From: an uncultured Roseburia sp. | Lineage (GTDB): Bacteria; Bacillota; Clostridia; Lachnospirales; Lachnospiraceae | DNA: 64,000 nucleotides | Assembly (NCBI GenBank): GCA_900542495.1 | Contig: UQNW01000006.1 | Coordinates: forward strand, 84,750-148,749 | Reading direction: 5' to 3' | In this document: in pieces, positions 17,781 to 25,392 of the stretch | Position numbering within the stretch: the stretch's first letter is position 1 | How the letters are laid out: every line of letters begins with the position of its first letter | Notes under the pieces: model-generated | Seen by the model: the letters and a program-made list of their open reading frames with translations, nothing else | Told to the model about the DNA's origin: nothing | Database searches by the model: none | Position numbers and translations under genes: made by a program

Positions 17781-17807
17781 ATGGAACATTGTTTCATATA
17801 ATGGAAC
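17781..17807. promoter_or_regulatory. KdgR-like operator before the KDPG aldolase gene
   Basis: ATGGAACATTGTTTCAT differs at one position from the KdgR-type sequence ATGAAACATTGTTTCAT, and a further half-site ATGGAAC follows at 17801. It overlaps the expected transcription start of the aldolase gene. Confidence 0.65.
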
Positions 17808-17867
17808 TTTGTAAAAGAACACAATCATCCACTGGATGACAAAATAAGAATGATAAGGAGAATCATC

Positions 17868-18830
17868 ATGAACAAAGTATTAGAAGAGATTTCTAAAATT
17901 GGTATCGTACCTGTTATCGCTCTCGATCACGTAGAGGACGCTGCTCCTTTAGCAAAAGCATTATGTGACGGAGGTCTTCCTTGTGCAGAAGTCACATTCC
18001 GTACTGCTGCCGCTGAGGAATCTATCCGTATTATGGCTGAGCAGTTCCCGGAAATGTTAGTAGGTGCCGGAACTGTTCTTACTACAGAGCAGGTTGACCG
18101 TGCGGTAAACGCCGGAGCAAAATTCATTGTAAGCCCTGGCTTAAATCCAAAAGTTGTAAAATACTGCGTAGAAAAAGGAATCCCGGTTACTCCTGGATGC
18201 TCTAACCCAAGTGACGTGGAAGTTGCCATTGAACTTGGTCTTGATGTTGTAAAATTCTTCCCAGCAGAGGCAGCCGGCGGATTAAATATGATCAAATCCA
18301 TGGCAGCTCCTTATGTAAATATGAAATTCATGCCAACCGGCGGAATTAACGCAAAGAACCTTACAAATTACCTTGATTTCAACAAAATCATCGCATGTGG
18401 CGGTTCCTGGATGGTAAGCAAAGACCTTGTTGCAGCAAAAGACTGGGCAGGCATCACTGCTCTCACAAAAGAAGCTGTATCTACTATGTTAGGATTCAAA
18501 CTTCTTCATGTTGGTGTAAATAATGCATCTGAGGAAGCTGCTGCTTCTGATTCTGCAAAATTCGCTACTTTACTTGGTCAGGATGTAAAAGTTGGAAACA
18601 GCTCTATGTTCGTTGGTTCCCTCATCGAAATGATGAAAAATCCAGGTCGTGGAACCTGCGGTCATATCGCAATCCAGACAAACTACCTTGCACGTGCGAT
18701 CTACCACTTAGAGAAACGTGGTTTTGTATTTGATGAGTCTTCCTTCAAATATGATGCAAAAGGAAATATCACTGTTGCTTACTTAAAAGATGAAATCGCT
18801 GGTTTCGCTGTTCATTTCAACCAGAAATAA
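17868..18830 (+). CDS. KDPG/KHG aldolase fused to a VOC domain
   Basis: A 320-residue protein. Residues 1-210 are a class I bifunctional 2-keto-3-deoxy-6-phosphogluconate / 4-hydroxy-2-oxoglutarate aldolase: Glu41 in EVTFRT, GAGTV, and Schiff-base Lys129 in VVKFFPAE. It splits KDPG to pyruvate and glyceraldehyde 3-phosphate in hexuronate or Entner-Doudoroff breakdown. Residues 212-320 add a glyoxalase/VOC-like domain (LLHVGVN, HIAIQTN, FAVHF) that classical enzymes of about 210 residues lack; its role is unknown. The ATG at 17868 follows AAGGAG by seven bases. No KDG kinase is adjacent. Regulation by the divergent IclR protein is likely. Confidence 0.9.
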   Translation: MNKVLEEISKIGIVPVIALDHVEDAAPLAKALCDGGLPCAEVTFRTAAAEESIRIMAEQFPEMLVGAGTVLTTEQVDRAVNAGAKFIVSPGLNPKVVKYCVEKGIPVTPGCSNPSDVEVAIELGLDVVKFFPAEAAGGLNMIKSMAAPYVNMKFMPTGGINAKNLTNYLDFNKIIACGGSWMVSKDLVAAKDWAGITALTKEAVSTMLGFKLLHVGVNNASEEAAASDSAKFATLLGQDVKVGNSSMFVGSLIEMMKNPGRGTCGHIAIQTNYLARAIYHLEKRGFVFDESSFKYDAKGNITVAYLKDEIAGFAVHFNQK

Positions 18831-18939
18831 GACAGGAGACGGATATGAATGGGGTGGGGTGTTTGCCATGAATCCTGGTGAGAAGTTTTTATCAGAGGAA
18901 GAATATACTTCCCTGATTGAAGAAATACGCAAGTATTTG

Positions 18940-19238
18940 TAAACCGGAGTTTAATAGCGTAGTGTAGGCAGATTTTGTGGCTACATTCATAACGTAAATC
19001 AGGGCAGATATCAAAGTCTGTGCACAAGTCAGTCACTGCGTAAATAAAAAGAAAAATCGTACAAACAAATATGATTTCCTTTGTGAGCTCTGCGAACAGG
19101 AACATCATATTTCGTTTGTACGATTTTCTTTTATATACACTAATAATTTGACTTGTGTGGACTCTTTTATCTCTGCCCTTCATAACCTATAAAGTAGCCA
19201 CAAAATCTGCCTACATTACTATGTTAAACTCCGGTTTA
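18940..19238. mobile_element. 299-bp full-length inverted-repeat element
   Basis: The ends are 45-base inverted repeats identical at about 41 positions, beginning TAAACCGGAGTTTAA and continuing through GTAGGCAGATTTTGTGGCTAC. Pairing continues inward (GGGCAGA, ACAAGTCA) to a tight central hairpin at 19052-19128 with arms GAAAATCGTACAAAC. Terminal TA could be a target duplication. No transposase is encoded; the reading frame inside is a by-product of the palindrome. It follows the aldolase gene and a 33-codon open stretch, and could also end transcription from either side. Confidence 0.75.
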
Positions 19239-19324
19239 AAAATGAAGTAACAATAGAATTTACCCTGGCAATATGATAAAATACCGTTAAACTAATCGAT
19301 TTTTCAAGGTTAAGGAGATATTAC

Positions 19325-20275
19325 ATGCGAAATATTCTGAATATAAACTCTGACTGGATATTATCCACCGAAAAGAGAGCGGACAATAAATCTGTCCACA
19401 AAAGAATCCTTCCATTAAATAAAGAAGATGAATATTGTTATTATCTGGAACTGCTGGGCGCTTCGTCTTCCATGGAAGTTTTTATGAATCAGGAAAAAAT
19501 AGGCACACACAACGGCATTTATACGCTTTACCGTATCGATGTGACGGACTACATTGTAAATGGTGACAATGAACTGGATATTGTTTGTGACGGCGAAGTT
19601 CCATGCTTAGATGCCAGCCTTATTATTGTAGGAAAATATCATTTTTCACTGGATCATTTTGGAGATGCAGGACTTACTGTCATTCCACAGGAGATCTCAT
19701 CATCCTCTGCCAGCATCCGGATTCTTGCCTCCGCAAAAGATCTCCCGGAAGATGCCATGATCTCCTACACTGTGCTTACGACCACCGGAACCATGCTTGC
19801 CAACAAAAGTGTGCCAGCCACCACACCGGAATATATCTGTCGTCTGACCAACCCATGCCTTTGGAATGGAAAAACTTCTCCAAAACTTTACGTGGTTGTT
19901 GCAGGATTAATTGTAAATGACACTATAGAAGACCAGATCGTACTTCCTTTTGGTCTGCGCAATCTTAAAATGGAATCCGGCAGTAATATTACCGTAAATG
20001 GTCTGTGTATCCCGGAAAATGACCTTGTCCACATTTTAGAATCCGATCCATTTGTCTACGACGATATGGACGAGGACGGCACTTTCGCCTGTGTAGAATT
20101 AAAGGAGCTCTGCAATCTTTCCACAGATGAGGCTGACTGTAAAAATCTGCTCACAGAATATGTGCTGCAGAATGCTTATCATCCTTCCATTCTCTGCTGG
20201 AAGCTTCCGGAAGAACATGCTGACTTTGCAACTTTGCTCCGCGAATTAGACAGTACAAGACCTGTTTTGTTCTAA
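19325..20275 (+). CDS. Truncated glycoside hydrolase family 2-like protein
   Basis: A 316-residue cytoplasmic protein. Residues 1-100 resemble the GH2 sugar-binding jelly-roll domain (LNINSDWIL, NGIYTLYRIDVTDYI). Residues 110-210 resemble the Ig-like GH2 domain, ending NPCLWNGKTSPKLYVVV where active enzymes have P.LW....P.LY. The rest is a shrunken remnant of the TIM barrel; no NEP catalytic acid/base motif or nucleophile Glu is visible, against 600-1000 residues in true beta-galactosidases. I think it is a non-catalytic, binding-type or decaying protein. It has a clear AAGGAG site, so it may still be made. Confidence 0.65.
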   Translation: MRNILNINSDWILSTEKRADNKSVHKRILPLNKEDEYCYYLELLGASSSMEVFMNQEKIGTHNGIYTLYRIDVTDYIVNGDNELDIVCDGEVPCLDASLIIVGKYHFSLDHFGDAGLTVIPQEISSSSASIRILASAKDLPEDAMISYTVLTTTGTMLANKSVPATTPEYICRLTNPCLWNGKTSPKLYVVVAGLIVNDTIEDQIVLPFGLRNLKMESGSNITVNGLCIPENDLVHILESDPFVYDDMDEDGTFACVELKELCNLSTDEADCKNLLTEYVLQNAYHPSILCWKLPEEHADFATLLRELDSTRPVLF

Positions 20276-20285
20276 ATTAATTTCT

Positions 20286-20308
20286 ATAATAGAATACCAT
20301 TCTATTAT
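20286..20308. terminator. Bidirectional AT-rich terminator
   Basis: ATAATAGAAT and ATTCTATTAT pair perfectly over a 3-base loop between the convergent GH2-like and Hpt genes. No long U-run follows, so strength is uncertain. Confidence 0.5.
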
Positions 20309-20314
20309 CACGAA

Positions 20315-20653
20315 TCAGGACACTGCTTCACAGGCTTTTTCAAATTCAGCACGCACTTTTGCCATCTGCTCCGGCAGGTGGCTTAATTCCTGTTTGCGTA
20401 TGGATGCGACCACCTGTGAAGCTGCCTCAAATAAATCCGTCATTCCAAGTGTTCCTGCAACACCCTTTAATGCATGGACTGCCTCTAACACATCCTCATA
20501 ACGTCCTTCTGCAAGCGCCTGTTCCCCGATTGCAAGATGATCGTCTTTTGTCAATTTTACTAAAAATTTTTCATACAAAGCCTCATTCCCGGCAAAACGT
20601 TTCACTGCATTTTCATAATCAATGCCATAGGCTTTCAACTTTTCTTTCTCCAT
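20315..20653 (-). CDS. Hpt (histidine phosphotransfer) domain protein
   Basis: A 112-residue single-domain phosphotransfer protein, all helical. The phosphorylated residue is His60 in AVHALKGVAGTLGM, the standard HxLKG site. It would relay phosphate between a hybrid histidine kinase and a response regulator in the cytoplasm. No kinase or regulator is next to it, so it is orphaned, and partners cannot be named. The ribosome site is weak (GGGGTACGGGT). Confidence 0.88.
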   Translation of the reverse strand: MEKEKLKAYGIDYENAVKRFAGNEALYEKFLVKLTKDDHLAIGEQALAEGRYEDVLEAVHALKGVAGTLGMTDLFEAASQVVASIRKQELSHLPEQMAKVRAEFEKACEAVS

Positions 20654-20755
20654 ACCCGTACCCCGTCATCCATAAAAATATAACTGTATTATACGCTATA
20701 CCTTTTATTTTGTAATCGGGGTCTGACAATTTCTTTGCCATTTCTTAACTGCCAC

Positions 20756-21112
20756 TTACTTTTTCATTTTCGGCTGGAAGATGATACTTGCGATATAAGA
20801 GAAAATCAGTGCTGCGGAAATACCGACTGCACTCGCTTTGAAGCCTCCCATAAAAATGCCGATAAATCCATTCTCATCAACCGCTTCTTTTACGCCCTTC
20901 CAAAGAACATTTCCGAAACCAAGCAGCGGTACACTCGCACCGGCGCCTGCAAATTCCAGAAACGGTTCATAGATCTGCAAAGCTCCAAGTACCGCCCCAA
21001 GGCACACTAACAACACCATGATTCTGCCTGGGAGCATTTTTGTTTTTTCCATGAGTATCTGAACGATTGCACAAATCAGTCCACCTACCCAGAACGCGTT
21101 TACATAATCCAT
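20756..21112 (-). CDS. spoVAE: Stage V sporulation protein AE
   Basis: SpoVAE, 118 residues, with about four membrane segments (for example LPGRIMVLLVCLGAVLGAL and ASAVGISAALIFSYIASIIF). The SpoVA proteins form the channel that loads dipicolinic acid into the forespore and releases it at germination. The gene directly follows spoVAD with a 12-base gap and a good AGGAGG site. Its promoter should be forespore sigma-G dependent, but I could not define one. It indicates a spore-former. Confidence 0.92.
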   Translation of the reverse strand: MDYVNAFWVGGLICAIVQILMEKTKMLPGRIMVLLVCLGAVLGALQIYEPFLEFAGAGASVPLLGFGNVLWKGVKEAVDENGFIGIFMGGFKASAVGISAALIFSYIASIIFQPKMKK

Positions 21113-21124
21113 AATTCCTCCTTT

Positions 21125-22135
21125 TTACGCATCGACATGCTCAATCACGACCGCGTGGGCAATGCCCGGCACATTCATTCCTTCATTAAAAGACACGGTG
21201 GAAAGCAATGCTCCTGTCGGCACAAATAAAATTCTTTTTAACGTTCCATCTGCGATCTGCTTTAGAAAATAAGCACTTAATGTCACCGCAGAACATCCAC
21301 AGCCGGAGCCTCCTGCCCCGGTATTCTGGTTTTGCGCATCAAAAATCTCGATACCGCAGTCTGTGTGTATTTTGCTGATATCGTAGCCATCCTTTAACAG
21401 CAGGTCAATAAGGATTTTCTGTCCGATTGTTCCAAGATCTCCTGTGATGATTTTGTCGTATTCTTTTTCACTGCGTCCGAAATCTTCAAAATGCTGTTTG
21501 ATCACATCTTTCGCTGCCGGTGCCATGGCAGCACCCATGTTCATGGAATCTTTGATCCCGAAGTCCACGATTTTTCCAGTTGTGATTCCTGAGATCTTTG
21601 CGATTCCCTTTTCTTTTCCAAGCACAAAAGCTGCACTTCCGGTCACTGTCCAGGTTGCAGATTTTGGTCGCTGATTGGCGTATTCCAAAGGAAAACGGAA
21701 CTGTTTCTCTGCGCTGGCGAAATGGCTCGATGTCATGGTCACAACATGGTCGGCATAGCCTGCCGCCACACACATTGCGCCAAGCGACAATGATTCTCCG
21801 CACGTGCTGCATGCCCCGTATAGTCCGAAAAGCGGCACCTGAAAATCCAGCACGCCGAAAGATGTTGCGATCGTCTGTCCGAGAAGATCTCCCGCAAAAA
21901 GATACCGGATATCTTCTTTTTTAAGTCCTGCCTTGCCAACTGCCATGGTAAAAGCTTCCTTCTGCAGGGTGCTCTCTGCCTCCTCCCATGTGTTCTGTCC
22001 GAATTTGTCATCCTCTCCGATCACATCAAAATGAGCTGCCAGAGGACCTTCTCCCTCTTTTTTCCCAACAATGTTAGCTGTGCTGATAATAAAAGGAGCC
22101 TCTGTAAAACAGAGGCTCTGTTTTCCCTTCTGCAT
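21125..22135 (-). CDS. spoVAD: Stage V sporulation protein AD
   Basis: SpoVAD, 336 residues, thiolase-like fold used to bind dipicolinic acid. GKQSLCFTEAPFIISTANIVG at the start lines up with the known family N-terminus, so the ATG at 22135 is preferred to that at 22171, though neither has a strong ribosome site. Typical motifs include GLYGACSTCGESLSLG and GAGGSGCGCSAVTLSAYFL near the end. It is paired with spoVAE. spoVAC, which usually precedes it, is absent: upstream is etfA in the same direction. A strong hairpin lies inside codons 6-13. Confidence 0.93.
   Translation of the reverse strand: MQKGKQSLCFTEAPFIISTANIVGKKEGEGPLAAHFDVIGEDDKFGQNTWEEAESTLQKEAFTMAVGKAGLKKEDIRYLFAGDLLGQTIATSFGVLDFQVPLFGLYGACSTCGESLSLGAMCVAAGYADHVVTMTSSHFASAEKQFRFPLEYANQRPKSATWTVTGSAAFVLGKEKGIAKISGITTGKIVDFGIKDSMNMGAAMAPAAKDVIKQHFEDFGRSEKEYDKIITGDLGTIGQKILIDLLLKDGYDISKIHTDCGIEIFDAQNQNTGAGGSGCGCSAVTLSAYFLKQIADGTLKRILFVPTGALLSTVSFNEGMNVPGIAHAVVIEHVDA
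22096..22118 (-). promoter_or_regulatory. Terminator-like hairpin inside the start of spoVAD
   Basis: On the minus strand GAGCCTCTG and CAGAGGCTC pair perfectly over a 5-base loop and are followed by CTTTTATTATC. It falls within the first 15 codons. It could cut off read-through from the etf operon or modulate spoVAD expression. Confidence 0.5.
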
Positions 22136-22257
22136 ACTGATTCCACACTTTCTTTTTGTTTTAGTATGCATTCGGGGAACTTCTTTTATTCATTTTTTAT
22201 AACATCATTGTAAATATTCGGCACCACATTCAAAAAACCACATCTTGGATGCTCGAT

Positions 22258-23361
22258 TTATGCTCTTACTTTCTGAATTTCCTGTATCATAAGTGGAACG
22301 ATCTCATAGAGGTCTCCGACGATTCCATAATCTGCCACTTCAAAAATTGGAGCATCTTCATTTGTATTTACTGCAATGATAAGTTCAGAGTCCTGCATTC
22401 CGGCTTTATGCTGGATTGCTCCTGAAATACCAAGTGCAACGTAGATTTTCGGACGTACTGTTTTTCCAGTCTGTCCAACCTGATGATCAGCGGTAAGCCA
22501 GCCGGCATCTGTAACGGCACGGGAAGCTCCCACTACACCGCCACCAAGTGCCTCTGCAAGCTGTTTTGCATATTCGATTCCTTTTTCCGGATTTTTGCTA
22601 ATACCATTTCCGACAGAAACGATGACTTCTGCACCAAGCAGGTCAACCATTTTTCTGGATTCTTTTACAACTTCGATTACTTTTGTCTTCAAATCGCTGT
22701 CAGAAAGATTTACCTGTACTTTTTCGATTTCTACTGCATCTGCTTTTGTCTGGTCAAAAGGCGCTTTCTTCAAAACACCCGGACGGACAGTTGCCATACA
22801 CGGACGGAATCTTGGGCAGATGATAGTAGCCATCATATGTCCGCCGAAAGCCGGACGTGTCATTTTCATATTTTTGTCTTCCATATCAAACTTTACAGAA
22901 TCAACATCAATCGTAGATGCCTCTCTTAAAAAGTCTGTATAGATATCCATATTAATATCCAGATGTGTACAGTCTGCACAAAGTCCTGTATGTAATCTTG
23001 CTGCAACACGAGGTCCTAAATCACGACCGATATTCGATGCTCCAACAAGGAATACCTCTGGTTTTTTATCCATGATCACATCACAGATCACTTTTGTATA
23101 TGCGTCTGTTGTATACACGGCAAGTCTCTCATCCGATGCTACAATAATTTTGTCTGCACCATATCCGCCAAGTTCTTTTGCTGCACTCTCGATTCCGTCT
23201 GCGCCAAGTAAAAGTCCGACGAGTTTACAACCGCGCTCATCTGCAAGTTTTCTTCCTTCACTGATAAGTTCAATATCCGTGCTCATAAGCTTGCCTTCAC
23301 GCTGCTCACAGAACACCCAGATATCGCTGAATTCTTCTATTGCTGCACTATTAAATGCCAT
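22258..23361 (-). CDS. etfA: Electron transfer flavoprotein alpha subunit
   Basis: EtfA, 367 residues, with the N-terminal nucleotide-type fold and the C-terminal FAD-binding domain (GASRAVTDAGWL, GQTGKTVRPKIYVALGISGAIQHKAGM, then NTNEDAPIFEVADYGIVGD). It pairs with EtfB to carry electrons to or from the acyl-CoA dehydrogenase upstream; in anaerobes such pairs may bifurcate electrons to ferredoxin, which sequence reading alone cannot decide. It is the last gene of the ligase - dehydrogenase - etfB - etfA operon, 13 bases after etfB, with AAGGAGG in front. Confidence 0.96.
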   Translation of the reverse strand: MAFNSAAIEEFSDIWVFCEQREGKLMSTDIELISEGRKLADERGCKLVGLLLGADGIESAAKELGGYGADKIIVASDERLAVYTTDAYTKVICDVIMDKKPEVFLVGASNIGRDLGPRVAARLHTGLCADCTHLDINMDIYTDFLREASTIDVDSVKFDMEDKNMKMTRPAFGGHMMATIICPRFRPCMATVRPGVLKKAPFDQTKADAVEIEKVQVNLSDSDLKTKVIEVVKESRKMVDLLGAEVIVSVGNGISKNPEKGIEYAKQLAEALGGGVVGASRAVTDAGWLTADHQVGQTGKTVRPKIYVALGISGAIQHKAGMQDSELIIAVNTNEDAPIFEVADYGIVGDLYEIVPLMIQEIQKVRA

Positions 23362-23374
23362 ATCTTTTTCCTCC

Positions 23375-24175
23375 TTAGATTACGTGCTTTTTGGCAAGAC
23401 TTTCTGCCAGTTCTTTTACCATTTCTTCATTGGAACCCTGTAACATTTTTCCTGCACCCTTCTGTGGTGGTGTAAAAGAACGGAAAATATTAGTAGGGGA
23501 ACCTTTTAATCCGATGGTTGTCGGATCAATTAACGGTTCATCTTTTAAAGCCTCATAATCTAATACGGTAAATGGTTTTTTATAACACTCTAAGATTCCC
23601 TTTACCGTCATGTAACGTGGCTGGTTTAATTCTTTCACACATGTGATAAGACATGGTGTGGAAACCTCAACTGTCATATATCCATCCTCTAAAAGACGTT
23701 TTACAGTAAGTGTATTTCCGTTTTTGTGGATTTCGGCTGCATAAGTAACCTGTGGGATATTTAATTTTTCTGCAATCTGTGGTCCTACCTGGGCGGTATC
23801 TCCGTCAATTGCCTGACGTCCACAGAAAATAATATCTTCCGGTCCAACTCCGAGATTGGATAATCCACCTGCGATAATCTGTGAAGTTGCAAATGTATCA
23901 GAACCTCCAAATTCACGTCCCGAGATCAGAACTGCATCATCTGCTCCCATTGCGATACACTCTCTCAACATTCCTTCTGCTGGTGGTGGTCCCATGGAAA
24001 CAACTGTAACCTTTGCACCTGTTTCATCTTTTAATCTTAAAGCTGCTTCTACTGCTGCTAAATCGTCCGGGTTTGTGATAGTTGCCATTGATGCACGATC
24101 AAGCGTACCGTTTGCGTTTACAGCAACTTTTCCGGAAGTATCCGGAACCTGCTTTACACATACATATATTCTCAT
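23375..24175 (-). CDS. etfB: Electron transfer flavoprotein beta subunit
   Basis: EtfB, 266 residues, with the family signature around VKRLLEDGYMTVEVSTPCLITCVKELNQPRYMT and the AIDGDTAQVGPQIAE segment that binds AMP or, in bifurcating enzymes, a second FAD. It forms the EtfAB heterodimer that serves the adjacent acyl-CoA dehydrogenase. It lies between the dehydrogenase (34-base gap) and etfA in one operon. Confidence 0.96.
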   Translation of the reverse strand: MRIYVCVKQVPDTSGKVAVNANGTLDRASMATITNPDDLAAVEAALRLKDETGAKVTVVSMGPPPAEGMLRECIAMGADDAVLISGREFGGSDTFATSQIIAGGLSNLGVGPEDIIFCGRQAIDGDTAQVGPQIAEKLNIPQVTYAAEIHKNGNTLTVKRLLEDGYMTVEVSTPCLITCVKELNQPRYMTVKGILECYKKPFTVLDYEALKDEPLIDPTTIGLKGSPTNIFRSFTPPQKGAGKMLQGSNEEMVKELAESLAKKHVI

Positions 24176-24209
24176 TTCAAATTCTCCTTTTCAAACGATT
24201 CCGTACTTT

Positions 24210-25352
24210 TTATTTTAACAGACTTCTTGAGATGACGATCTGCTGTACCTGACTGGTTCCTTCATACAATGTCATGACGCGTGCATCTCTGTAAAGTCTC
24301 TCTACTTTGTAATCCTTGATAAATCCATATCCACCATGAATCTGAATTGCTTTTGCACAAACACGGTTTGCCATTTCAGAAGCATAGTATTTTGCCATGG
24401 AGCACTGTGTGGAAGCATCTTTTGCATCCATGTCTTTTGCCTGTGCTGCACTGTAAATTAAGTTTCTGGCTGCTTCGATCTCAGTTGCCATATCTGCGAG
24501 CATAAAGCTTACACCCTGGTTGTAGCTGATCGGCTTACCAAACTGTTTTCTTTCTTTTGCATAAGCAATGGCCTCTTCTAATGCTCCCTGGGCGATACCA
24601 AGGGACTGTGCTGCAACACCAAGACGACCGCCATCAAGTGTTTTCATTGCAACTGCATAACCTTTGTCTAAAGGTCCTAACAGATCACTCTTATGTACGC
24701 GGACATTCTCAAAAACAATATCACTTGTCGGATAACCGTTAATTCCCATCTTAGGTTCTGGTTTTCCACAGGAAACTCCATCTAAATGCATATCTACGAT
24801 AAACATGGAAATTCCTTTTGCACCTTTTAATTCCGGATTTGTTCTTGCGTATACGATCGCATAATCAGCAATCGGTGCTCCGGAAATAAAGCATTTACGT
24901 CCGTTTAATACATAGTAATCTCCGTCTGCTGTTGCTCTTGTTATCATGCTTCCCGGATCAGAACCTGCTCCCGGCTCTGTCAGTGCAAACACAATATGTT
25001 TTTCACCTTTTGCAGCAGGAGTTAAGTATTTTTCAAGCTGCTCCTTATTGCCGCATTGTAATAATGGACCACCACCAAGAGAGTTCGGTGTATTGGCATA
25101 AATTGCAAGTACCGGGCATACGCGGGCAAATTCCTCATTCATAAGTGCGTATGCAAGATAGTCACCACCCTGTCCGCCATATTCTACCGGGATTTTTGTT
25201 CCTGCAAAACCATATTTTGCAATCTTTTTCCAGATGTCCCAGTTAAATCCACCTTCTCTGTCTAACTGCTCCTGAATTTCTGTTGTAAATTCAGTTTCCG
25301 CAAAGTTGCGGAAGTTCTTTCTCATCAGTTCATGTTCCTTTGAAAGAATCAT
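24210..25352 (-). CDS. Acyl-CoA dehydrogenase (likely enoyl-CoA reductase)
   Basis: A 380-residue acyl-CoA dehydrogenase of usual length. FAD-binding segments FALTEPGAGSDPGSM and CFISGAPIADY are present, with the IQIHGGYGFIKDY and LYEGTSQVQQIVISR motifs; Glu364 in the latter is the expected catalytic base. With EtfAB beside it and dehydratase genes nearby, I infer it reduces the 2-enoyl-CoA made by the dehydratase, as AcdA does in reductive Stickland pathways. Chain length or aromatic preference cannot be told. Confidence 0.93.
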   Translation of the reverse strand: MILSKEHELMRKNFRNFAETEFTTEIQEQLDREGGFNWDIWKKIAKYGFAGTKIPVEYGGQGGDYLAYALMNEEFARVCPVLAIYANTPNSLGGGPLLQCGNKEQLEKYLTPAAKGEKHIVFALTEPGAGSDPGSMITRATADGDYYVLNGRKCFISGAPIADYAIVYARTNPELKGAKGISMFIVDMHLDGVSCGKPEPKMGINGYPTSDIVFENVRVHKSDLLGPLDKGYAVAMKTLDGGRLGVAAQSLGIAQGALEEAIAYAKERKQFGKPISYNQGVSFMLADMATEIEAARNLIYSAAQAKDMDAKDASTQCSMAKYYASEMANRVCAKAIQIHGGYGFIKDYKVERLYRDARVMTLYEGTSQVQQIVISRSLLK

Positions 25353-25392
25353 TTTTTACCTCCTTATAAAATATGCGTCAAACCGCATAAAT

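Noticed and set aside
18870..18942. A 24-codon gene (MNPGEKFLSEEE...) after the aldolase.
   Set aside because: No proper ribosome site (GGGGTGGGG at the wrong distance) and the stop codon comes from the inserted repeat; kept only as a remnant.
18812..19183. A 123-codon frame on the minus strand within the palindromic element.
   Set aside because: It is mostly palindrome sequence, has no ribosome site or family resemblance, and overlaps the aldolase end.
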